Source: Heterotrichella gracilis (Eukaryota > Sar > Xanthophyceae > Tribonematales > Xanthonemataceae). From it: a stretch of DNA of 64,000 bases. The stretch's first letter is position 1. Each line of letters begins with the position of its first letter. The DNA is taken from assembly GCA_032358255.1 (NCBI GenBank), contig JAULBX010022186.1, forward strand, positions 186,001-250,000, read 5' to 3'. Under the pieces are notes generated by a model. It did not search any database. It had not been told where the DNA came from and saw only the letters and a program-made list of their open reading frames with translations. A program made the position numbers and the translations under genes. Shown piece by piece: positions 25,941-33,431 of this stretch.

Positions 25941-25954
25941 ACGTTTTAAACGTT
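25940..25954. promoter_or_regulatory. Perfect palindrome at the predicted transcription start
   Basis: AACGTTT, one central T, AAACGTT: a 15-base perfect dyad that begins at the last base of the -7 box and ends two bases before the ATG. Its place fits an operator for a dimeric regulator, possibly the operon's own OmpR-type protein. Confidence 0.5.
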
Positions 25955-25956
25955 AC

Positions 25957-26358
25957 ATGGAAACTCTAGATCCCCCAAAAAACGCCATTGAACTCTCCGT
26001 ATTTTGGACCTGGATGGGTGACGATGGAATTGCCCGCACCAAAACCAAACCACTTGCAGAGATCACATTGAAAGAGGCAATAGAAAACTCTGTGGCCGTT
26101 TCTTCGTTATTTGTAGATAGAAAGTTTCCGCTGTTAATTGATGCCCGAAATATTAAGTCTATGGAGCGCGAGGCACGTAACCATTTTTCTACACATGGCC
26201 GTGATACTAAAATTACTTCATTTGCCGTAATGGTTAAATCGCCATTAAGCCGGGTAATTGGAAATTTTTTTATGGGATTAAACAAACCTGCGGTTCCGGC
26301 ACGATTATTTGATGATGAGACCGAAGCAATTAAATGGTTAAAAAAATACGTACTATAA
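25957..26358 (+). CDS. STAS/SpoIIAA-like protein upstream of a kinase
   Basis: 133 residues. The order of beta and alpha segments (FPLLIDARNIKSMEREARNHF, then TSFAVMVKSPLSRVIGNFFM and ETEAIKWLKKYV) resembles SpoIIAA-like STAS/SEC14-fold proteins. No classic phospho-Ser motif of RsbV/SpoIIAA antagonists is evident. The kinase gene begins at the base after the stop codon, so they are coupled. Such proteins may tune the kinase, but this is inference. Confidence 0.6.
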   Translation: METLDPPKNAIELSVFWTWMGDDGIARTKTKPLAEITLKEAIENSVAVSSLFVDRKFPLLIDARNIKSMEREARNHFSTHGRDTKITSFAVMVKSPLSRVIGNFFMGLNKPAVPARLFDDETEAIKWLKKYVL

Positions 26359-27144
26359 ATGTCAAGTAAAATAAAAGATAATAACTCCGAACGTGTACAA
26401 GAAATTCTTGACGTGATCATGTCTTACGCCCGTTTCGACTTTTCTAAAAAAACTTCGGTAATTGGAAATGAAACCCTGGATGCTATTGGTGCAGGTGTTA
26501 ACATGTTGGGCGAAGAACTGGAAACGTCCACTATATCATTAAAAGAAAAAGAGCAATTATTAAAAGAGATCCATCACCGTGTAAAAAATAATCTGCAAAT
26601 AGTTTCAAGTTTACTCAATTTGCAATCTGAGAATATTTTAGATAAACGTTACCTCGATCTTATTATCGAAAGCCGCAACCGTATTAACTCTATGGCATTA
26701 GTGCACGAAATGCTTTACTCCTCTAAAGATCTTTCAAAGATAGAGATAAGCCATTATGTTGAGCGTTTAAGCAAGGGCATAGAACATTCCCTGTCAAAGA
26801 ATGATTCGAGTGTGAAATTTAATTTTAATATTGAAACCGGTTTATTTTTTGATATAGACCATATGATACCTTTGGGTTTAATTCTAAATGAGATAATAAG
26901 CAATTCCTACAAATACGCCTTTCCTTCTAATGAAGGCACAATTACTATTGAAATGATAGATACCGAACAGTTTTACAGAATGACGGTAAAAGATAACGGT
27001 GTTGGCTTTAAACCTAATTTTGATGTAAAGCGTGACTCTAACCTGGGCATGCAGCTTATTTATATGTTGGCAGAACAACTGGATGGAAAAGTTGAAATAA
27101 ATAACGAACTTGGCGTATCATACCAAATACTTATTCCGCATTAA
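26359..27144 (+). CDS. HisKA_2-family sensor histidine kinase (soluble)
   Basis: 261 residues, no membrane helix. A HAMP-like segment lies at about 24-58. The phospho-acceptor is [18 protein letters not shown] (His72 or His73), typical of HisKA_2/HWE-like kinases. The ATPase part has the N box [15 protein letters not shown] and G1 DNGVGF, then [16 protein letters not shown]. It probably phosphorylates the regulator encoded next, whose ATG overlaps its stop by one base. Input is likely via a partner, as there is no PAS or periplasmic sensor. Confidence 0.9.
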   Translation: MSSKIKDNNSERVQEILDVIMSYARFDFSKKTSVIGNETLDAIGAGVNMLGEELETSTISLKEKEQLLKEIHHRVKNNLQIVSSLLNLQSENILDKRYLDLIIESRNRINSMALVHEMLYSSKDLSKIEISHYVERLSKGIEHSLSKNDSSVKFNFNIETGLFFDIDHMIPLGLILNEIISNSYKYAFPSNEGTITIEMIDTEQFYRMTVKDNGVGFKPNFDVKRDSNLGMQLIYMLAEQLDGKVEINNELGVSYQILIPH

Positions 27145-27833
27145 TGGCGCAACCTCACATATTTGTTGTTGAAGATGAAGAAAGTCTGGCAGAGACCATT
27201 GCGCTTAACCTGCGGTTAGAGAACTATAAGGTTACAATTGCAAAAAGTGGTAAGCAGGCGCTTGATCTATTTAAAACAGAGCATAGCACAATTAATTTGG
27301 TGCTGCTGGATGTAATGCTACCCGAAATAAACGGTTTTGAACTTTGTAAAGCGTTTAAAGTGCTTAACCCCGCTGTTCCGATCATTTTCTTAACTGCAAA
27401 GAACCAGATTGCCGATAAGATAGAAGGATTAAAATTGGGCGCAGATGATTACATCACAAAACCCTTTGATCTTGAAGAATTGTTATTACGGGTAAGTAAT
27501 TTAATTAAGCGCACGCAAAAAGAAACACCTGCTGTTTTTAATTTTAATGATTGCAGTATAAATTTTGAGACCTTTGAGATCAAGGATGTTAGCGGCTCCT
27601 ACTCTACCCTATCCAAACGCGAAATTGGCCTTTTAAAATTATTGACCGAGAATGCTAACAAAGTTATTTCGCGCGACGAGATCATCGAAAAGCTTTGGGA
27701 TGTGAATGAGAACGCCTCTTCGCGTACTATTGATAATTATATTTTAAATTTTAGAAAATACTTTGAGGCAAATCCCAAAGAGCCGGCCCACTTTCATTCT
27801 ATCAGGGGTGTAGGTTATAAGTTTATTGCTTAA
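27144..27833 (+). CDS. OmpR/PhoB-type response regulator
   Basis: 229 residues. Receiver domain: VVEDEES (8-14), Asp56 in LLDVMLPEINGF, Thr in FLTAK and Lys in ITKPFD. A winged-helix DNA-binding domain occupies about 130-229 (LSKREIGLLKLLTENANKVISRDEI..., SSRTIDNYILNFRKYFE, IRGVGYKF). It is the output of the STAS-kinase operon. Confidence 0.95.
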   Translation: MAQPHIFVVEDEESLAETIALNLRLENYKVTIAKSGKQALDLFKTEHSTINLVLLDVMLPEINGFELCKAFKVLNPAVPIIFLTAKNQIADKIEGLKLGADDYITKPFDLEELLLRVSNLIKRTQKETPAVFNFNDCSINFETFEIKDVSGSYSTLSKREIGLLKLLTENANKVISRDEIIEKLWDVNENASSRTIDNYILNFRKYFEANPKEPAHFHSIRGVGYKFIA

Positions 27834-27856
27834 AGAATTGATTATCTTTACCTTTC

Positions 27857-28471
27857 ATGTTCAAGGAAAAATTACATAAAAAACTTTCTCAGGCTTTAAC
27901 GCTAAATGGTTTTGAAGAGCCAAAAGCTTTGCAATTAAAATGTTTGCCAAAAATAAACGGAGGTTTTGATGTTATTGGCATTGGCCCTTTAAATTCAGGC
28001 AGATCGAGTCTTGCGGTTATTAGTGCGATTCAAAAATTACAATATGCTTTTGAGGATCCGCCAAGAGCATTGATATTGGTAGCCAATAAAGAAAAAGCCC
28101 TGGCCATGTTGGAGCAGTTTAAATTATTGACCAGGGAAACAGATCTTAGAGCGCTGGCCATTTTTGAAGAAGGAAAGATAGACGATCAAACGGTAGATAT
28201 TTATGCCGGTGTTGATCTTGTAATTGGTACCGCCAATAGAATAATGGATATTTATTTTAAAAGAACATTAAATTTAAATAAGATAAAGCTCTTTGTTATT
28301 GATGATGCCGAAAGCATGATCGAGAACCGGTGGCAAGGACAGATAGACCGTTTGGCGCTGAGTTTACCAAAGTGCCAGCATTTGGTTTTTACATCTGTAT
28401 TAAACGAAAAAATAGAAAAACTGATCAGTAAATTTATTATCTCTCCGCAAATTATAGAGGTGAAAGAATAA
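27857..28471 (+). CDS. Degenerate DEAD-box-like protein (RecA-1 domain only)
   Basis: 204 residues that follow the first half of a DEAD-box helicase but with key motifs lost. The Q-motif region is FEEPKALQLKCLP, motif I reads GPLNSGRSS (no GKT), GTANRI replaces TPGR, IDDAESM replaces DEAD, and FTSVLN replaces SAT. There is no second RecA domain and the frame ends naturally. It cannot hydrolyse ATP by the usual mechanism and may be an RNA- or helicase-binding accessory protein. A TATCTTTA box (27843-27850) sits six bases before the ATG. Confidence 0.75.
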   Translation: MFKEKLHKKLSQALTLNGFEEPKALQLKCLPKINGGFDVIGIGPLNSGRSSLAVISAIQKLQYAFEDPPRALILVANKEKALAMLEQFKLLTRETDLRALAIFEEGKIDDQTVDIYAGVDLVIGTANRIMDIYFKRTLNLNKIKLFVIDDAESMIENRWQGQIDRLALSLPKCQHLVFTSVLNEKIEKLISKFIISPQIIEVKE

Positions 28472-28491
28472 TTTTTCTCAAAAATATGTAA

Positions 28492-29895
28492 ATGATTTTT
28501 AGTTCAACCCTATTTTTGTTTTACTTCTTACCTTTACTTTTATTGTTTTATTTTTTAGCGCCCGGTATAAAAGCTAAAAATTTTATCCTTCTGCTTTTTA
28601 GTTTTATTTTCTTTTTGTGGGGCGGTGTTTTTTTTACGCTCATTCTTTTATGCTCGATTGTATTTAACTACTTTATAGGTAAAGCTATTGAGAGCAACAG
28701 CTCTAAAACGCTTATGTTTATTGGTATTAGCGGCAATTTAGCACTGCTTATTTGGTTTAAATACGCGGGCTTTTTAGTAGACAATTTAAATTCCGTGTTA
28801 AACATTGTGAACGGTGCGCCCATTATTTTAAATGAGATCATTTTACCAATTGGTATTTCCTTTTATACCTTCCACGCTATCAGCTATCTGATTGATATTT
28901 ATTATAAAAGATCACCGGCACAAAAAAATATTTTTGATATGGCCTTGTACATTGTTCTTTTCAGTCAGTTAGTGGCCGGACCAATTATACGCTACAGGGT
29001 TTTTGCACCACAATTACTTAACCGGAAATTTGATGTAGCGCAATTTGGTAATGGCGTTGAACGTTTTATTATTGGTCTTGGAAAAAAAGTCCTAATTGCC
29101 AATACTCTGGCCCGGCTTGCTGATGAGAGCTTTCACCAAAATCCGGACAGCATGAGCATGTTATTATCCTGGGCAGGAGCTTTATGTTACACCTTTCAGA
29201 TCTATTTTGATTTTAGTGGCTATTCTGATATGGCAATCGGTTTAAGTAAACTATTCGGTTTTGAGTTTCCTGAGAATTTTAATTTGCCCTATATTGCCAC
29301 AAGCATTAAAGACTTTTGGAAACGTTGGCATATAAGCCTTTCAAGCTTTTTTAGAGATTATGTATATATAGAATTAGGTGGTAATAGAAAGGGCAAATTA
29401 CGCACGCTGTTAAATCTAAGCATTGTTTTTTTGTTGACCGGTTTTTGGCACGGTGCTAATTATACTTTTATTGTTTGGGGAATTATTCATGGTTCTTTTT
29501 TACTTTTTGAAAAATTAGGCTTTGATAAAATACTTTTAAAGATCCCCTCTTTTTTTCAGAGGAGTTACACGTTTATTATCGTCCTCCTGGCCTGGATCCC
29601 TTTTAGAGCGGATAACATGAGTTACGCAATGAGTTATTGGAAAAGTTTATTTGATACAACCAACGATTTGAAATTCCATCTTGTGTCCAGTTTTTTTACA
29701 ACGGATATGTTTACTGCTTTAGTGCTTGCGATCTTTCTTTCTTTTAACCTACATAAATATTTACCAAGAACAAATAAAGAAAAGGTTTCCATTGCCAGTG
29801 TAGTGCGGACCTGCTTTTTATTTGCAGTTTTGTTCTTTAGTGCGGTTTATCTGATGTCAGGCACGTATAACCCATTTATCTATTACCAGTTTTAA
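28492..29895 (+). CDS. MBOAT-family O-acyltransferase (AlgI/DltB-like)
   Basis: 467 residues, about ten membrane helices. MBOAT landmarks are present: FYTFHAISYLIDIYY, then IYFDFSGYSDMAIGLSKLFG, DFWKRWHISLSSFFRDYVY and the catalytic His near 319 in TGFWHGANYTFIVWG, with a second His in IIHG. It moves acetyl groups across the inner membrane to a periplasmic acceptor. The next gene, sharing one base, supplies the SGNH-type partner. Confidence 0.93.
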   Translation: MIFSSTLFLFYFLPLLLLFYFLAPGIKAKNFILLLFSFIFFLWGGVFFTLILLCSIVFNYFIGKAIESNSSKTLMFIGISGNLALLIWFKYAGFLVDNLNSVLNIVNGAPIILNEIILPIGISFYTFHAISYLIDIYYKRSPAQKNIFDMALYIVLFSQLVAGPIIRYRVFAPQLLNRKFDVAQFGNGVERFIIGLGKKVLIANTLARLADESFHQNPDSMSMLLSWAGALCYTFQIYFDFSGYSDMAIGLSKLFGFEFPENFNLPYIATSIKDFWKRWHISLSSFFRDYVYIELGGNRKGKLRTLLNLSIVFLLTGFWHGANYTFIVWGIIHGSFLLFEKLGFDKILLKIPSFFQRSYTFIIVLLAWIPFRADNMSYAMSYWKSLFDTTNDLKFHLVSSFFTTDMFTALVLAIFLSFNLHKYLPRTNKEKVSIASVVRTCFLFAVLFFSAVYLMSGTYNPFIYYQF

Positions 29896-31016
29896 TGAAT
29901 AAAAAGCATTACATATTGATAATAGGCTTTATTGCTTTTATATCATTTCCACTGGTAAATAATTTTATTGGCATAGTGCCAGATATTAGTAGCAACGAGA
30001 ACCGCCGAATTAAAACTTTTCCTGACCTTAAAAAATTAAAAGGTGAAAATATAAGCCCTGCTCTTGAAGCTTATTTAAACGATAATATCAGTATAAGGAA
30101 CAGGTTTATTTTCTTTTATAATCATTTAAATGTTTTTGTTTTTAGAAGTAGCCCTGTTTTGTTTAAAGCAATGGTTGGTAAAAATGGCTGGTACTTTATG
30201 ACAGGTGAAGAAATAAAAACCTATACTGGTACGGAGTTGTTTACTGACGAAGAACTTGATAGATATACAAATGAACTAAAAAGAAGAAAAGAAATAATTG
30301 AAAAAAATAATGGAAAACTCTTTTTTGCTATTGTTCCTAATAAATCCAATATCTATTCAGAGTATATGCCCGACCATGTTATACAGTCAAACACCAAACC
30401 TTACGGCAAACAATTATTCGCTCATTTGCAAGCGAAGAACATACCGGTAATAGATCTTTACTCGCCTTTAACAGATGCTAAAAAAGAATATGAGACTTAT
30501 TACAAAACAGACAATCATTGGAATGATTTTGGCGCCTTTACAGCGGTGAATGCCATATTAAAAGAGTTTAAAAAGATAAACAATCATGTACGTCTACTCG
30601 ATCAAAAACAATATCCGGTTGTAAAAGAAAAAGACGAGCCCGGAAATATTGCAAAAATGTTCTCCATCGAAAAAGAAGTTTCCGAATATAACTTTAAACC
30701 AACACCCATTATGGGTTTTAAAACTGCGCAACAGCAACTTAACAGGTTTAAAGCACCTAAAGATTTTGTGTATCCTGACGAATTTGAACTCACCCGCAGC
30801 ACCGGAAATGATAGCTTGCCCGTTGTTTTAATAATAAGGGATTCTTTTTGTAAAAAAGCATTTCCTTACATTGCAGAACAATGTAAAAGTTGCACAGTTA
30901 TTTTCGACGACTGGATATATGGTTTGAACCAGGAAATAATTGACAGTTTAAAACCTGATATCGTACTGTACCTCGTCGTTGAAAATAAACTCAAGAATGT
31001 TATAAAGCAGAAGTAA
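29895..31016 (+). CDS. AlgJ/AlgX-like SGNH acetyltransferase (DHHW-type)
   Basis: 373 residues with an N-terminal membrane anchor (YILIIGFIAFISFPLVNNF). AlgX/AlgJ features: ENRRIKTFPDL, the AYLNDNISIRNRFI segment, KNGWYFMTG, the DNHWNDFGAFTA motif with Asp and His of the catalytic centre, and RDSFCKKAFP carrying the nucleophilic Ser. It acts in the periplasm on an exported polysaccharide using acetyl groups delivered by the MBOAT partner. The polymer is unknown, and no synthase genes are in the window. Confidence 0.88.
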   Translation: MNKKHYILIIGFIAFISFPLVNNFIGIVPDISSNENRRIKTFPDLKKLKGENISPALEAYLNDNISIRNRFIFFYNHLNVFVFRSSPVLFKAMVGKNGWYFMTGEEIKTYTGTELFTDEELDRYTNELKRRKEIIEKNNGKLFFAIVPNKSNIYSEYMPDHVIQSNTKPYGKQLFAHLQAKNIPVIDLYSPLTDAKKEYETYYKTDNHWNDFGAFTAVNAILKEFKKINNHVRLLDQKQYPVVKEKDEPGNIAKMFSIEKEVSEYNFKPTPIMGFKTAQQQLNRFKAPKDFVYPDEFELTRSTGNDSLPVVLIIRDSFCKKAFPYIAEQCKSCTVIFDDWIYGLNQEIIDSLKPDIVLYLVVENKLKNVIKQK

Positions 31017-31020
31017 AAAA

Positions 31021-31752
31021 TTATTTACGTTGCTTTTTAATAAAATCGCTCAACTCCTGTTTCGAATTTCCAAAAGATAACTGATCATCTAACTTGTAGT
31101 AATTCTTTTTATCAATGCAATCGGCATAAGCCCATTTTGCAAAATCTACTTTCGCGTCGTCAAACGAAAAAACTTTTACCACTTCAATGATCTGGTTGGT
31201 GTTTAAAATTTCGTCATCAAATACCTGTTTCGCTTTTTCCAATCGTTTGTCATCAAAACTTGTTTTCTTAACCGCTCCAAGTCGCTCGTTAAATTCTGCA
31301 GCTGATATGTTGGTTACAACAACCGATGTGGTTGGGATCACCGAAGGTGTATTTGTGACAGATGGTGTGCGCGGTATCTCTGCTACCGTGGCCGATACTG
31401 TTGCTTCAACATCATCGAGAATTAATGATTTACTCTCTAAAATAACCGTGTAATTACCAACATTATCTTTTGTAATAACGTATTTTGAAAGGTATTTTGG
31501 TTCGCTGGCAATTGCAAAATTAAGCACGTTGGCCGAGCCTGCTTGTAATACTTTTAAACGATACGAGTTATCATCTAAGTATGAAAATGTGGATATTGAG
31601 TTGTAATCGTTTGACAAACGAATGCCATTTAAAGAAGCTATGAATTTAGGATAGCTGTTAGACGCGTTCCTGATAATGATCTTACCTTCCTGAGCTGTAA
31701 GGCTTGATGTAATTGCAATAACTACTAAGAGTTGTAAAAGTATTTTTTTCAT
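31021..31752 (-). CDS. Exported DUF4476 protein
   Basis: 243 residues. Signal peptide to about residue 20 (AITSSLTAQ). A beta-rich part, then a Thr/Ser/Pro/Val linker (about 120-150), then a DUF4476 module (about 155-240: FNERLGAVKKTSFDDKRLEK, FSFDDAKVDFAKWAYADCID, LSFGNSKQELSDFI). Widespread in Bacteroidota, function unknown, likely periplasmic or surface. It ends five bases from the convergent AlgJ-like gene. Confidence 0.85.
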   Translation of the reverse strand: MKKILLQLLVVIAITSSLTAQEGKIIIRNASNSYPKFIASLNGIRLSNDYNSISTFSYLDDNSYRLKVLQAGSANVLNFAIASEPKYLSKYVITKDNVGNYTVILESKSLILDDVEATVSATVAEIPRTPSVTNTPSVIPTTSVVVTNISAAEFNERLGAVKKTSFDDKRLEKAKQVFDDEILNTNQIIEVVKVFSFDDAKVDFAKWAYADCIDKKNYYKLDDQLSFGNSKQELSDFIKKQRK

Positions 31753-31837
31753 ATTGGGTTTTTATATTTTTATTTCAAAAATGGTGCGGAACTCAAATCA
31801 AAGTTCTTAAAATTTCTTAAATTACCTAAATAAATGC

Positions 31838-33334
31838 CTAAAGTTTAATGCCCATTATCAAAATATCGTCTACCTGCTCTAGGTTACCCATCCATTTGTT
31901 AATGATATGGTCCAGCCTTTGTTTTTGTTCTGCAATTGACAATCCATGAATTTCAAGAAGCGCTTCGCGAAGTCGTTTGGTCGAGAATTTTTTTCCTTTG
32001 TCGCCTCCAAACTGATCGTGATAGCCGTCTGTAAAAAAATAGAACTGATCGTTTTCCCTATAATTTATTTTTACCTCTTCAAATTTTTTATCTCCCTCTC
32101 TCATTCCTCCAATAGACGATTTATTTCCTTTTATCTCCTGCAATTGGTTATCACGAATAAATACCACAGGTCTTTTGGCACTCGTAATGATCAGTTCCTT
32201 GGTAGTTCTGTTTACCTTTAAAAGCGAGAGGTCCATCCCATCCTGCACCCCGGTTTTTTCTTTATCCTGTTTAAGCGTTGAATTCAAAAGCCGGTTCACT
32301 TCAACCAGTATATCTTTTGGTTGATAGATCTTATTATCAATAACAGTTTGATTTAAAAGATTACTTCCTATCACGGTCATAAAAGCTCCGGGTACTCCAT
32401 GGCCGGTGCAATCGGCACAAACAATAATGTAATTATCTTTATCAATTTCATAGAACCAGTAAAAATCGCCGCTCACAATATCTTTTGGCTTGTATAAAAT
32501 AAATGATTGAGGAATATTTCGCGAGACGGTTTCTAACGCTGGTAAAACAGCCAACTGGATCTTTTGTGCATAATTGATACTCGAAATAATATCATGTTTT
32601 TGAACGGTCATTTCTTCATAGGCCAGCTCCAATTGAATTTTTTGCTCTTTAATTTTTTGTTCAGCTTTTTGTTTTGCCCCAACAAATTGGCTAATGAGAA
32701 AAGCGTTAAGCAAAAGCGGTATAACAGTAAAATAAGTTCTTACCTGCTCGTTGGTCGGATCTCCGTACCTGTCGGGAACAGAAAAAAGCGCATGGGCACT
32801 TTGTGTATTATACGTACCAATAAAATACATAACAAGAACAAATAAAAGCAAAGAAAAGCCGAAGACCTTATCAACAAGCAAAAAGCCAAACAATATTATT
32901 AGTAAAAAGAACAAAATCCCCTGTAATTCTATTATACCATTATTAATAATAAAATGTATAAAATTTTGTATCAGGTGATTAAGAATATAAAAATATACAG
33001 CCCATTTAATGTCTTTTACTTTTTTTAGAATTACAAAAACAGCGGCAAGTGCCAGCGATGACGACATGGCTAGTGCAAAATGAAAAGTACTCTGCAAATA
33101 AGAAACAATAGAATAAGGTATATTTAATACAAGAAAAAAGAGCGTAAAATTAAACAGAACCTGCACTTTTACCTGTTGAAAAGGGTCTTCTGTCCTTAAC
33201 AACGCATCACCAATAATATAGCTCTTAAATTTACTTATGGGGTTCATTACTAACAAAAATAGCAGAATTAATTGAACATAAAAATACAATTTGTATTCCC
33301 TTGTAAATGTTAGACTTAGCAAGGGTTTGTGCAT
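31838..33334 (-). CDS. Multi-pass membrane SpoIIE-type PP2C phosphatase
   Basis: 498 residues. About six to seven hydrophobic helices in 15-217, then a coiled-coil linker (220-265) carrying SSINYAQKIQLAVLP, then a SpoIIE/PP2C domain (about 275-498). Metal-binding residues are in place: Asp290 (SGDFYW), Asp308 (ADCTGHGVPGA), QDGMD, TDGYHDQFGG and QVDD. The same linker motif and domain recur in the TPR array beyond paaZ, so it belongs to the same signalling set with a different sensor. It should dephosphorylate a Ser/Thr-phosphorylated partner protein in the cytosol. Confidence 0.92.
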   Translation of the reverse strand: MHKPLLSLTFTREYKLYFYVQLILLFLLVMNPISKFKSYIIGDALLRTEDPFQQVKVQVLFNFTLFFLVLNIPYSIVSYLQSTFHFALAMSSSLALAAVFVILKKVKDIKWAVYFYILNHLIQNFIHFIINNGIIELQGILFFLLIILFGFLLVDKVFGFSLLLFVLVMYFIGTYNTQSAHALFSVPDRYGDPTNEQVRTYFTVIPLLLNAFLISQFVGAKQKAEQKIKEQKIQLELAYEEMTVQKHDIISSINYAQKIQLAVLPALETVSRNIPQSFILYKPKDIVSGDFYWFYEIDKDNYIIVCADCTGHGVPGAFMTVIGSNLLNQTVIDNKIYQPKDILVEVNRLLNSTLKQDKEKTGVQDGMDLSLLKVNRTTKELIITSAKRPVVFIRDNQLQEIKGNKSSIGGMREGDKKFEEVKINYRENDQFYFFTDGYHDQFGGDKGKKFSTKRLREALLEIHGLSIAEQKQRLDHIINKWMGNLEQVDDILIMGIKL

Positions 33335-33374
33335 TATTTTATGTAAGTTTTTATTTCTGCTTTTTTAATAGATT

Positions 33375-33409
33375 TTTGAAAAGAATTGTCACGTTTATTG
33401 TTATATTTA
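33375..33409 (+). promoter_or_regulatory. Putative promoter of the paaZ-like gene
   Basis: TTTG (33375-33378), 23 bases, then TATATTTA (33402-33409), with the ATG 22 bases further. It lies in the 97-base divergent gap to the phosphatase gene. Confidence 0.4.
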
Positions 33410-33431
33410 TGATTCAAATTTTATCTTAAAA

